A DNA stretch of 60,015 nucleotides from a virus, in IMG/VR virus record IMGVR_UViG_3300044621_001273, positions 1-60,015 of that record; one strand, written 5' to 3'. Under the pieces are notes generated by a model. The model did no database searches and had not been told where the DNA came from. It saw only the letters and a list, made by a program, of their open reading frames with translations. This document shows, piece after piece, positions 37,351 through 45,806 of this stretch. Within the stretch, counting starts at the first letter, position 1. The number at the start of each line of letters is the position of its first letter. The position numbers and the translations under genes were made by a program.

Positions 37351-39687
37351 TTATGGAAGAGCCTTGACAAACCCTTCAACAATACTTCCCCACAAACCAG
37401 CTTCAGCAGCTTCTTCAGCAGCAGCGCCTCTAATTTCTGAGATTAACAGCTCTGCTCTTCTATCTTCATTCTTCTCAAAGCTCTGCCACATCTTCTCAAT
37501 CTGATCTCTGAAAAGCTGTGTCTCATTATTGTACTCAGCCAACGTCATCTGCTGCAAATTCTGAGCACCTAAATACAGAGCAGCATTAAGAGCAGCGGTG
37601 TCAGCAGTGCTTACTTCTCTACGCCATTGAGCATTGCTCTGATCGATGACGAGACGCTGCGTAGAGTTAAACTGATCCCTCAGGTTTTCTTGTTCAGTGT
37701 TGAACTTTGTGACTGAGTTCACTTGATCTGTACTAAACTGAGCTAGAGCATTACGCTGAGCTACATTAAACTGAGATATTGTAGAAGCAAGAGTCGCCAT
37801 GAACTGATCTACCTGAGTCTTATTTGCTGCGTTAAACTGTTTAGCAGCATTCTCAGCCGCTGTGTCAGACAACAATGACTGTACAAGTTGCTCTGTCTTA
37901 AACAGTGTTGTCTTCTGCTCTCTGTCGTAGTTTGCCATATCCATTGCCAAGAAAGACTGAGCATTTGTAACAGCAGCTTGCTGTAGGTTGGTTAGGTTGG
38001 TGGTTTCTAACGTAGCCATCTGAGCCGCTTTAGCGATGACAACAGCTTGTCTATTCTCTAAGTTTGCCAAATCCACAGACTGAGCCAGCCTAGCGTTCTC
38101 TAACGCAATTTGTTGTTTAGCTGTGAAGTTGATATTGGCAACGTCAGCAATGCGAGCAGCATTCTTCACCTTCACTTCAAACTCTTGGTTGAACTCTTGT
38201 TCTAAGAAAGCGGCTCTTTGTTGTGCCGCCAGCACAGCCATTGCTTGTCTGTTGCTTAAATTTTGCTCAGCCATTGCTTGATAGGCTTTAGCATCGGTAG
38301 TTGCAATAGGTAAGGCCGACTCAATAGCTGCTTGGACAATAGCAGCGCCTGCCATAGAAGAAGCGCTTAAGCCTCTCTGTGCCATTGTGGCTGTAGCTAC
38401 ACGCAGAGCGCCAGCGGCCCAGCCAGGAGGATTCTTAGCATCAAAATTTGCTGTGAGCTTCGTAAGCTGGCCCTGTACGGTCATGTCTTCAGAGACAACC
38501 CCTTGTGCAGCTTCTTCCTTTGTCTTGGCAATGGCTTCATCAACCTTAGCCATATTGACAGCAGATTTGTCCAAAAGCTCACCAGCACCTACAGTGAGTT
38601 CAGGAGGTGCTTGAACCTCTCTAGCTTTATCAAGCTGTTCTGCTTCTAGGTCGGACAGAACAGTCTCTGTAGGTTCTTTTTGTGCTGCATCAACTTGAGC
38701 TTCTTTGCTGACAGTGCCTTTTACAGCTTGAACACCGCCTTCAGGTTTGAAGGTTCTGACATATTCTTCATATCCTTCTCGTGCGGCATCAATAGGTTCT
38801 CCATCGGGCCCTATTCTTATAACAGCAGGAAAAACCTTATCTTTACTCCACTCTTCAAAGCTAAGTGGCTTGGTTCCCTCTAATACACCTTTAACACCTT
38901 CAGCAGACTTAGACGCCTCCATTGTCGTTGCTGTGATAGCAGCAGGCATCTTTGCTTCTTCAGCCGTTGCTGTCTTAATATCTGTCACCGTCTTAGCAGT
39001 GCCAGCACCCCCTACACCCGAGATGTCTTGCCCCGGTGTAATTGATGTCGTTGCAGGGGTGAAGCCAGCAGCAGCACCTGGTGAAGGTGTACCAGTGCGT
39101 CCTTGTTCTTCGCTGAGGGTGACACCGCCCCCACCTTGTACAGAGCCTGTTTGGTTTGGTTGAACGGTGGAAGGGAATGGACCCGTCTCAGAAATTTGCT
39201 GGGACACCTCAGGAGAAACAGTGACAGGTGTAGTTCCAGTGCTAACGCCTGGAAGGGTGATGTTAGTCGTAGAGGTAGGTGCTGGCGCAGGTGCTGGCGC
39301 AGGTGCTGGCGCAGGTGCTGGCGCAGGTGCTGGCGCAGGTGCTGGCGCAGGTGCAACTGGCTGCGCCCCAGGTCTCAACAAAGCCTGAGGAGGATTAGGA
39401 TCTTCAGGACTAGGGTTCGAAAAGTAAATGGCATTAGCGGCGTACTTCTGCCCCGTGGCTTGATCTGTGTATGTGCCGTCAGCGTTTTGGACAAGGCCGC
39501 CTTCAGCATAACTTGTGACAGACCCTCCCTTAGCCATCCTCTGAGCATACTTATCCGTCACAGAGTTGTACTTCATCATCAACGCTGGTGAGCTATTAAG
39601 AAAGTCATCAAAGCCCTGCATAGGGCCGTCGTAGCCCATCTTACGAGCCAGTATTTCACGCTGCTTAGAGGTAAAGGATGTTTTCAT
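37351..39687 (-). CDS. Large virion protein with Ala-Pro repeat and coiled coil (778 aa)
   Basis: The N-terminus has [18 protein letters not shown] (about residues 53-70), then a perfect Ala-Pro repeat (about residues 112-137), a low-complexity Thr/Gly/Pro region and, from about residue 350, a very long helical Ala/Gln/Asn-rich segment (repeated [20 protein letters not shown]-like heptads). This is typical of internal or tail-associated podoviral proteins that span the capsid core. No lysozyme motif. It follows the lysis genes in the late unit. Confidence 0.7.
39285..39353 (-). repeat. 12-bp tandem repeat coding Ala-Pro
   Basis: The unit GGTGCTGGCGCA (as on the plus strand) is repeated about five to six times without change, encoding the (Ala-Pro)n stretch of the 778-aa protein. 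Identical codons show recent slippage expansion. It shares the 10-mer GTGCTGGCGC with the complement of the array at 8191-8300. Confidence 0.9.
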
Positions 39688-39697
39688 ATTCTTCCTA

Positions 39698-40207
39698 TTA
39701 AATGTCGCTCAAGAACAAAGCCTTCTCAGCTTCTCTGCGCCTGACTAGGCCAGGCAACACTTTGCCGCCACCTTTAGTCCAAGCCATAAAGCTGTCTGCT
39801 GCTTTCTCCCAATCCTGTCTGTTGATAGCCATACGAATGCTAGAGCGTTGAAAATTACCTAGCCCAGCATTAAAGGCAAAAGAGACACAAGCGTCGAATG
39901 CTCCTTGACGACCAGCAAGGATAGGAGCAAGACGAAGTACACCTCGCTCAAATAATTCAATGTCTTTCTCAAAAAGCTCGTTAATTTCATCTTTGCTCCA
40001 CACTCTGTTATCCTTTTTCTTAAGAGGATATTCCTTGCGAATTATGCCAGAGTAGTTGTCATTTCTGATAACAGGGAGCTTAATCTGTTCTTGATAGAGA
40101 ACATGACCATACCCAATAGTCCAGATGTGAGCAGGACAAAGATAGGGCTTTGACATGCACCCTTCAAAGCGATGCATCAAATCAAGACCTTTCTTGCTTG
40201 TCTTCAT
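39698..40207 (-). CDS. Endolysin, GH24 lysozyme (phage 21 / T4 type)
   Basis: The 169-aa enzyme cleaves peptidoglycan at lysis. The triad spacing of the lambdoid phage 21 type is present: Glu15 (RFEG), Cys24 (YLCPA) and Thr30 (WTIGYGH), with FAFNAGLGNFQRSS and GLVRRREAE further on. There is no obvious signal-arrest-release sequence, so release to the periplasm would depend on the nearby holins. Confidence 0.92.
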   Translation of the reverse strand: MKTSKKGLDLMHRFEGCMSKPYLCPAHIWTIGYGHVLYQEQIKLPVIRNDNYSGIIRKEYPLKKKDNRVWSKDEINELFEKDIELFERGVLRLAPILAGRQGAFDACVSFAFNAGLGNFQRSSIRMAINRQDWEKAADSFMAWTKGGGKVLPGLVRRREAEKALFLSDI

Positions 40208-40710
40208 TTCTTAGAGAAGGCTTGTGTACCAAACCAGAAGGCAATGATGGAAGACAGAATGATCATCTCATCTTCAGTGAATGCTTGGCTAGCGACAGTG
40301 ATGAAATCTAAGCCCTCAGACCAGCCCCACCAAATAATGGCAAAGTTGATGATGACAAGCTCAAGAACAAAGATGAGGGTGACAACAGGTCTGATGCTGG
40401 CTCTTAAGTTTGTTACCCACAAACTAGCTCCTTTGCCAACAGCGATGTCGTGGGCCAGCAAAGCCTTTTGATGATCTACCGTAGCTTCTTGCTGTCGAAT
40501 GCTGGCATCAACCTGCATTTGATCTGTTCTGATTTCTTCGACGCGGGCTTGAGCAGCAAAGCCTTTCTCCATCAATTGAAGCTCTTTGTCGTTCTGCATA
40601 CGAGCTAAAGCAAGCTCATGCTTCTTATCCTCTCTGTCTTGAAAGAAGTCAAGCAGCTTAGGTAAGCCTCCCATTAAGAAAGACAACACAGTTGATAACA
40701 GGCTCATCAT
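40204..40710 (-). CDS. Membrane protein with C-terminal membrane helices, holin-like
   Basis: The 168-aa protein starts MMSLLSTVLSFLMGGLPKLL, continues as a charged coiled coil (DREDKKHELALARMQNDKEL) and has two C-terminal hydrophobic helices (PVVTLIFVLELVIINFAIIW and IIAFWFGTQAF). This plan matches the three-helix holin of gene-transfer agents and similar phage proteins. Start ATG 40710 lies in an ATGA overlap. It sits directly before the endolysin. Confidence 0.7.
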   Translation of the reverse strand: MMSLLSTVLSFLMGGLPKLLDFFQDREDKKHELALARMQNDKELQLMEKGFAAQARVEEIRTDQMQVDASIRQQEATVDHQKALLAHDIAVGKGASLWVTNLRASIRPVVTLIFVLELVIINFAIIWWGWSEGLDFITVASQAFTEDEMIILSSIIAFWFGTQAFSKK

Positions 40711-41195
40711 AATTCGTTTCCTTTCAAATGAGTGAGAATGAAGTCTGAGATGACGTAGATGAGGTAGGAACAAAAGATGATGACAGACATCATAAACGTA
40801 TTTAAAGCCGTCTGTTTGCGTTTTTCTGCTTGAAGATGTTCTTGACGTTTACGTCTTGTTTCAATCTTCCTACGTTCCTCTATCATCTCTCTGTAGGCAC
40901 CTTGTCCGTACCTATAAAGTATCATTGTCCTAAGATCATTCTCTTGCTCTTCAATCTTCTTACGTCTCATCAACGCTTCTAAGGCTTCCTGTTCAACAGA
41001 GCCTTTATGAAGCAGCTTCTTGAATAACGAAGGATTGCTGGCTTCTTCTTCAGCCTTCTTTACTTCTGCACAAGCACCAAACCACTTACCCAACTGGGAT
41101 GCCATGCCTTCGATTTCTTGTCCTAGTTCAATGCCTTTCTTGATGGCGTTGTAGGCAGCAGTGGCTGTTGCGAAGGCGCTGACAGGATCAATCAC
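40707..41195 (-). CDS. Conserved lysis-region protein with C-terminal membrane helix
   Basis: The 162-aa protein begins MIDPVSAFATATAAYNAIKK then a conserved GSVEQEALEALMRRKKIEEQE coiled region and one C-terminal helix FMMSVIIFCSYLIYVISDFI. I recognise the sequence type in many environmental phages near lysis genes; it has no proven function. Membrane anchoring and place suggest an accessory lysis protein, possibly spanin-like in role though lacking a lipoprotein motif. Confidence 0.65.
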   Translation of the reverse strand: MIDPVSAFATATAAYNAIKKGIELGQEIEGMASQLGKWFGACAEVKKAEEEASNPSLFKKLLHKGSVEQEALEALMRRKKIEEQENDLRTMILYRYGQGAYREMIEERRKIETRRKRQEHLQAEKRKQTALNTFMMSVIIFCSYLIYVISDFILTHLKGNEL

Positions 41196-41389
41196 GATGT
41201 TAGGTCTTTATAGATGGTGTAGAGTTTGTGTCCAATCATCAACACTGTGTAGATAAGGGTTGCCCATAGCAACAATTCTGACACTTGGTAACCAGCCAAT
41301 GTAGCTAAGGACACCGTTGCCGGTGGTGCAGCCTTAGCAATAAGGACAGCACCAGACTCTGCTGCTTGTTCTGTGGACGACATAAACAC
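41192..41389 (-). CDS. Small holin
   Basis: The 65-aa protein has KAAPPATVSLATLAGYQVSE followed by one membrane helix LLLWATLIYTVLMIGHKLY and a short charged tail, the pattern of small podoviral class II/III holins. It would make lesions in the inner membrane at lysis time. It overlaps its neighbours by 4 nt or less. Confidence 0.75.
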   Translation of the reverse strand: MFMSSTEQAAESGAVLIAKAAPPATVSLATLAGYQVSELLLWATLIYTVLMIGHKLYTIYKDLTS

Positions 41390-43419
41390 TACCTTCTATC
41401 ATTGGTGCTATATTCAATTGTCATGTCTTTGAAGCTAAAGTCGGTGTTAGCTGCACTACTAACAAATTGAATTGACGCGTTTTTACCGTTGCCAATGAGC
41501 AACGTCTCAAACTTAGATCCGATGTTGTCTCCAAAGATTCCTGATGTGTTACCCATAGAAATGGAAGCAGGTTGAATAACATCAGACTCATTGAAGTCAA
41601 GAAGGACATTAGCTGTAAAGGCAATGTCTACATCTCTTTCTGTTGACACCGACAAGGAATGCAGAGTCTTCCTAGTCTTGGGATCATTGAAATAGAAGAA
41701 CGGTGTTGTGTATGTGGCTGTGATGGCAGTGCCATCAAAGGTGTTTCCGTTATCCATTTGATACAGATATGGATCGTAGCCATTACAAAACACAGTGAGC
41801 TCATTCACTCTGCCTTCATTGGTGAAGTTGAGGCCAACAAAACCGTAGTTGTAATCAGCAAACCAAACACTAAATGCTTTTGTTTCTGCCCATTCAAATT
41901 TGCCTTGGTCTTTCAACGTACCAATAAGACCTATGGAGTCTGCTTCTGCGCCTGCATAGTCATATCTAAAAATACGATATTGACTCTTTGCGTTGATGAC
42001 AACACTTGTTTGAAACACAGAATTAGAAGTGCTGGCAGAAGGGGCAATGACAGCTTCAATCTTGTCTTGAATACTGGCAGTGATAGAGCCTATGTTCAAA
42101 TCTCCTAGGCGTTCTGTAGCACCTAACAAACGTATTCCGTCGTTGGTCTGAAAAGCAAGGTCACCACCAACTTCATGAATTGATTCAGGATTGGTACAAC
42201 CTATGCTTTCTGTGACAGGGCTTCTAGCAAAATCTTCAACAGTGCTGCCTGTAAATCTATAAATCTTTGTTGTAGTGAAGACGATGAGCTGATCTCTAAA
42301 AGAACGAAGACCCGTGATGATCCCATCAAAAAGATAGACAGCACTACCTAATGCTGGATCATAGGAATAGACGTCAAAAGGAGCTGTGTGAATAAGTTTG
42401 TTACCTACACCGAAGAATAAATGGTCTTTGTGATAAGCAACACAAGAAGCACCATCAACCTCGCTGTTTTCACTAAGGAGTCGATAACCTTTCAAAGGCT
42501 CAATGAGAACAGGATAGTCACCTGTAACAAAGACAATGTTTTCAATGCCGTCTTTGATGAATCTAGCGTGCTGTCTCCTCAACGCAGAAGCAGAAATGTT
42601 TTTTACAAAACCAGAGTGATACCAAGTGATAGCTGCATTATTTGCAGGAGAGGATGTAAGACTCTGCGCTAAAGTAAGTGTTGATTGTGTTCCTACCAAG
42701 TCGGTAGCAGAAAACACCGAATAAACATCTGTAACGCCACTGATGTAAAAGGTGTCTCCAACGTCTGGCTTAAAAACAAGACCATCAACAACTAATGTTG
42801 TACCTGTCTGTCCTGCTCCATCAACCAATGTTGTTCCGTTGTGGTAGGGAACAGCACTAAAAGAAGTAGCACTAACAGGATCTAATGCATTAGACAAAAA
42901 GGAATGATACCCAGACGTGCTAATGTATGCTCTTGGGGGCTGCACACACAACATAGGATAGAACGCTGATGCTTGAGCATATGAAACACCAATGCCTGTA
43001 TAGCCTGTGATGGTAACAACAGCCTTGTCAGCAACGTTGGCAGATAGAGCAGGACTAAAATTGACAGTGGCTGATCTACCTTCGTCGTAATAACTACGAG
43101 AAGACACCGTATACACCGTAGCCTGTCCAGCAATGGTAAAGGTGATGTTTTGATCTAGCTGAAAGAAAGGATCAGAGATAACAATGGAGGTAGCACCAGC
43201 GCTGTGTGCTTGCTTTACCAACATCGTTGCAAAGACAGGAACAGGGGAAGTGTTGAGCTTTCTATAGCCTTTGATGCGCCTGTATCCACCCTTCAAAGAA
43301 CATTCAAAATTGACAAGCTCTCTAGCACTACCAGGAAACTGATTTGCTTGCTCAATAGGGGATAGGTTGGTGATGAGGCCACCAGAGCACGCCACAGGAA
43401 AACTCTCAATTCTGTCCAT
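41389..43419 (-). CDS. Tail nozzle-like protein (T7 gp12 position)
   Basis: The 676-aa protein starts MDRIESFPVACSGGLITNLS, then PGSARELVNFECSLKGGYRR, an opening that I recognise from tail proteins of environmental podoviruses. It is beta-rich throughout, without membrane or catalytic motifs. Gene order (fibre adaptor, gp11-like adaptor, this gene, holin) supports a nozzle or stopper at the tail tip. ATG 43419 follows the upstream stop in TGATATG. Confidence 0.75.
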   Translation of the reverse strand: MDRIESFPVACSGGLITNLSPIEQANQFPGSARELVNFECSLKGGYRRIKGYRKLNTSPVPVFATMLVKQAHSAGATSIVISDPFFQLDQNITFTIAGQATVYTVSSRSYYDEGRSATVNFSPALSANVADKAVVTITGYTGIGVSYAQASAFYPMLCVQPPRAYISTSGYHSFLSNALDPVSATSFSAVPYHNGTTLVDGAGQTGTTLVVDGLVFKPDVGDTFYISGVTDVYSVFSATDLVGTQSTLTLAQSLTSSPANNAAITWYHSGFVKNISASALRRQHARFIKDGIENIVFVTGDYPVLIEPLKGYRLLSENSEVDGASCVAYHKDHLFFGVGNKLIHTAPFDVYSYDPALGSAVYLFDGIITGLRSFRDQLIVFTTTKIYRFTGSTVEDFARSPVTESIGCTNPESIHEVGGDLAFQTNDGIRLLGATERLGDLNIGSITASIQDKIEAVIAPSASTSNSVFQTSVVINAKSQYRIFRYDYAGAEADSIGLIGTLKDQGKFEWAETKAFSVWFADYNYGFVGLNFTNEGRVNELTVFCNGYDPYLYQMDNGNTFDGTAITATYTTPFFYFNDPKTRKTLHSLSVSTERDVDIAFTANVLLDFNESDVIQPASISMGNTSGIFGDNIGSKFETLLIGNGKNASIQFVSSAANTDFSFKDMTIEYSTNDRR

Positions 43420-43420
43420 A

Positions 43421-44143
43421 TCAGCCGAGCCTCGGACCAGCAATGAAGAACGGGCCTGTAGCTACATAGGTCGATGTCAGATACTCATACTTGTTAATGA
43501 GAACTGTTCTCATTCTCTTGATGCCTTCATCAAACTTAGTCTTTGACAACGTAGCAGCTTGTTCATTCCCTCTGAACATATACGAGTGATACATAGCGCC
43601 GTCTAAGACGACATGCTTATATCTCTCAGGAACAAAGGGAACATCGTCATACTTCTCCAGATCAACAGGAATACGATAGTATTCGTAGACGAGTTTGTAC
43701 GCTTCCTTTGGTGGAGGTACGACGATGTATTCTTGTGAAGGAGCGTTGCAGACTCTGCTGGGAACATTTCTGATGCTGGTGTCAGAAGAATATTCTTGGT
43801 CTACATAGTGCTTCAGATAGTCATCATATGTCAGCACTTCCAGCTTCGTTGTCTTGTTGCCAAAGGTGCTGTCTTCTTTGACTCTGAAGCTATCAAAGTC
43901 AAGAGAGCCAGCATCGATAGGAAAAGCATATCTGCTTGTACCAGCCGTCAACGTCTCTTCTGTGCTGACATGATTGAAAGGCCATTCAAAATGGCTTTGG
44001 TTGATGTCACGCAGAGAAGCATTGATGGCATCTTTGCATTGAGCATACCAACCCTTAGCCGTAGCAAAGGTCGCTGAAGTGAGTTCAACCTCATTCAGCT
44101 TTCTGTTGACAGCATTGACAAGTTCAAGGTAGTTGTATGCCAT
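43421..44143 (-). CDS. Tail tubular protein A-like head-tail adaptor (T7 gp11-like)
   Basis: The 240-aa protein begins MAYNYLELVNAVNRKLNEVE and contains INASLRDINQSHFEWPF and EYIVVPPP...YEYYRIP, blocks typical of gp11-like adaptors that join portal and nozzle in podoviruses. Length and place next to the nozzle-like gene agree. Strong evidence that the tail is short and non-contractile. Confidence 0.8.
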   Translation of the reverse strand: MAYNYLELVNAVNRKLNEVELTSATFATAKGWYAQCKDAINASLRDINQSHFEWPFNHVSTEETLTAGTSRYAFPIDAGSLDFDSFRVKEDSTFGNKTTKLEVLTYDDYLKHYVDQEYSSDTSIRNVPSRVCNAPSQEYIVVPPPKEAYKLVYEYYRIPVDLEKYDDVPFVPERYKHVVLDGAMYHSYMFRGNEQAATLSKTKFDEGIKRMRTVLINKYEYLTSTYVATGPFFIAGPRLG

Positions 44144-44463
44144 TAATTTTCCTTGATGTTGAGCTTGATGACACGCTCAGCAATAGATCCACTACTGTCG
44201 GTGATACGACAATAGATTTTGTATTCTTTGTTCACTGTGCCTAAGCCAAGGTTGATAGTGGCAACAGTGGTTGTAGCTGTCTGTGACACGTTCTGAAGAC
44301 CGTTGACAACATTGGTAGCATTGAAGGCTGTCTTGACACCAGAGGCGTTGTCAACGAACCAGGCTACAGTAGAAATAGTGACACCCGTGCCAAGCCATCT
44401 AGACCAGTCTACGCTGTAGTCCAAGATTTCATCAGGGTCTTTGTTGGGCCATTTATACGACAT
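44143..44463 (-). CDS. Fibre-tail adaptor-like protein
   Basis: The 106-aa protein starts MSYKWPNKDPDEILDYSVDW, then SRWLGTGVTISTVAWFV, a pattern I know from small beta-sandwich phage proteins often named fibre-tail adaptors. It is the first gene after the promoter at 44483-44511 and lies between fibre and tail-tube genes. Confidence 0.7.
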   Translation of the reverse strand: MSYKWPNKDPDEILDYSVDWSRWLGTGVTISTVAWFVDNASGVKTAFNATNVVNGLQNVSQTATTTVATINLGLGTVNKEYKIYCRITDSSGSIAERVIKLNIKEN

Positions 44464-44482
44464 AGGTTTTCCTTAGCCTGGT

Positions 44483-44511
44483 GTTATAAAAGTAAACACT
44501 ACTTTTGTCAA
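44483..44511 (-). promoter_or_regulatory. Strong sigma70-like promoter for tail and lysis genes
   Basis: On the minus strand TTGACA (44511-44506), a 17-bp spacer and TATAAC (44488-44483) give a near-consensus host promoter. It overlaps the stop of the 432-aa repeat protein and would drive the adaptor, tail, lysis and internal virion genes. Confidence 0.75.
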
Positions 44512-45806
44512 CTCAAGCCTACATAGGCTCTTCGTTCACTAGAAGATGTTGTTCTATCGGAAGTGACATAGACAATGCGTTGTTGAGCATCAACAGACAC
44601 TCTTCTTGTGTCTCTACCGTCAACATACACTTTTCTTGTTTGACCATCAATGTAGGTCTTTCTTTCATCTTTAGAGCCTACATAGACAGTGCGTAGTCTT
44701 TCATACAGCTCTTTAACAGCTTCATAGTCAAAGGAGGTGTTGACTACTGCTTCATTACCTAGCGCTGTAGTGCCTACAACACCAGCAGCAAATACCTGAG
44801 CCTTGGCAATGACAATGACGGTTTGAACGAATGCTGTAGCGCTCACGCCTACAACATCGAAGCTGGCGTTGGTGATGAAGTCTACATCGCCTACAACGCC
44901 TGTAGCGCTTACACCAACAGCACTAACATTGGCTGTGGTGTTTACTGTCTCATCACCTAAGGACGTTGTAGCGCTAACACCTGTTGTCGTTGCTGTGATG
45001 GGAATGGACGCAACAGCAGTGCCTAAGGAGATGGTAGCGCTAACACCAGTGACGCTGATGTTGGCATTGGTGCTGTGGTCTACGTCTCCAATGCTTCCAT
45101 TGAGGATGTTGCCATTGGGATAGGCATTAGCATCAGCAGTGACAACTTCGTTGCCTAATGTTGTTGTAGCGCTAACGCCTGTGACATCAACAACAGCATC
45201 TGCTGTGACAACAACAGAGCCTACAGCGCTTGTGGTACTAACGCCTGTGGCGCTTACGTTAGCAACACCAGCAACAACAACAGAGCCTACAGAGGCTATG
45301 GTGCTGACGCCAGTGACGTCTACAACAGCCTTAGCAACAACAACTTCATCACCTAATGCTGCTGTAGCGCTAACACCTGTAACGTCTACAACAGCAGTGC
45401 CAGTGACAGCAACAGAGCCTGTAGCGCCTGTAGCGCTGACGCCTGTGACAGGAACGCTGACAAAGACAGCAGCAACAACAGAGCCTACAGAGGCTGTAGC
45501 GCTGACGCCTGTGACGTCTACGTTAGCGTCTGTGTTGACATCAACAGTGCCGACAGAAGCTGTAGCGCTGACGCCTGTGACAGGTACTGACGTTACAAAG
45601 ACAACAGTGACGCTACCAACAGCACCTGTGGCACTGACGCCTGTGACGTCTACAGAAATGCCTACATTGACGTTGACGTTACCAACAGAACCTGTAGCGC
45701 TGACACCAGTGGCATTGACGGTGACGGGGCTACCGCCACTGGCTTCAAAGAGCCAACCAAAGGAGCCGTTGTTGGTGCTATTATTACCAGCGTACCAGTT
45801 GCTCAT
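44508..45806 (-). CDS. Repetitive fibre or adhesin protein with about 15 GVSAT repeats (432 aa)
   Basis: After a Gly/Ser start, a unit of about 18-20 residues (V.VTGVSAT..VGSV.V) repeats about 15 times to residue 350, predicted to form a beta-solenoid. The C-terminus is helical, then has a second repeat RK(T/V)Y(I/V)DG..., like beta-prism tips. Such proteins build host-recognition fibres; copy number can vary by recombination. It overlaps the giant fibre gene by one base. Confidence 0.7.
   Translation of the reverse strand: MSNWYAGNNSTNNGSFGWLFEASGGSPVTVNATGVSATGSVGNVNVNVGISVDVTGVSATGAVGSVTVVFVTSVPVTGVSATASVGTVDVNTDANVDVTGVSATASVGSVVAAVFVSVPVTGVSATGATGSVAVTGTAVVDVTGVSATAALGDEVVVAKAVVDVTGVSTIASVGSVVVAGVANVSATGVSTTSAVGSVVVTADAVVDVTGVSATTTLGNEVVTADANAYPNGNILNGSIGDVDHSTNANISVTGVSATISLGTAVASIPITATTTGVSATTSLGDETVNTTANVSAVGVSATGVVGDVDFITNASFDVVGVSATAFVQTVIVIAKAQVFAAGVVGTTALGNEAVVNTSFDYEAVKELYERLRTVYVGSKDERKTYIDGQTRKVYVDGRDTRRVSVDAQQRIVYVTSDRTTSSSERRAYVGLS

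Noticed and set aside
31689-39687. Tape-measure protein of a siphovirus or myovirus
   Set aside because: The long helical proteins lie after lysis genes next to gp11/gp12-like tail genes; no tail-tube, chaperone frameshift pair or sheath gene is present.
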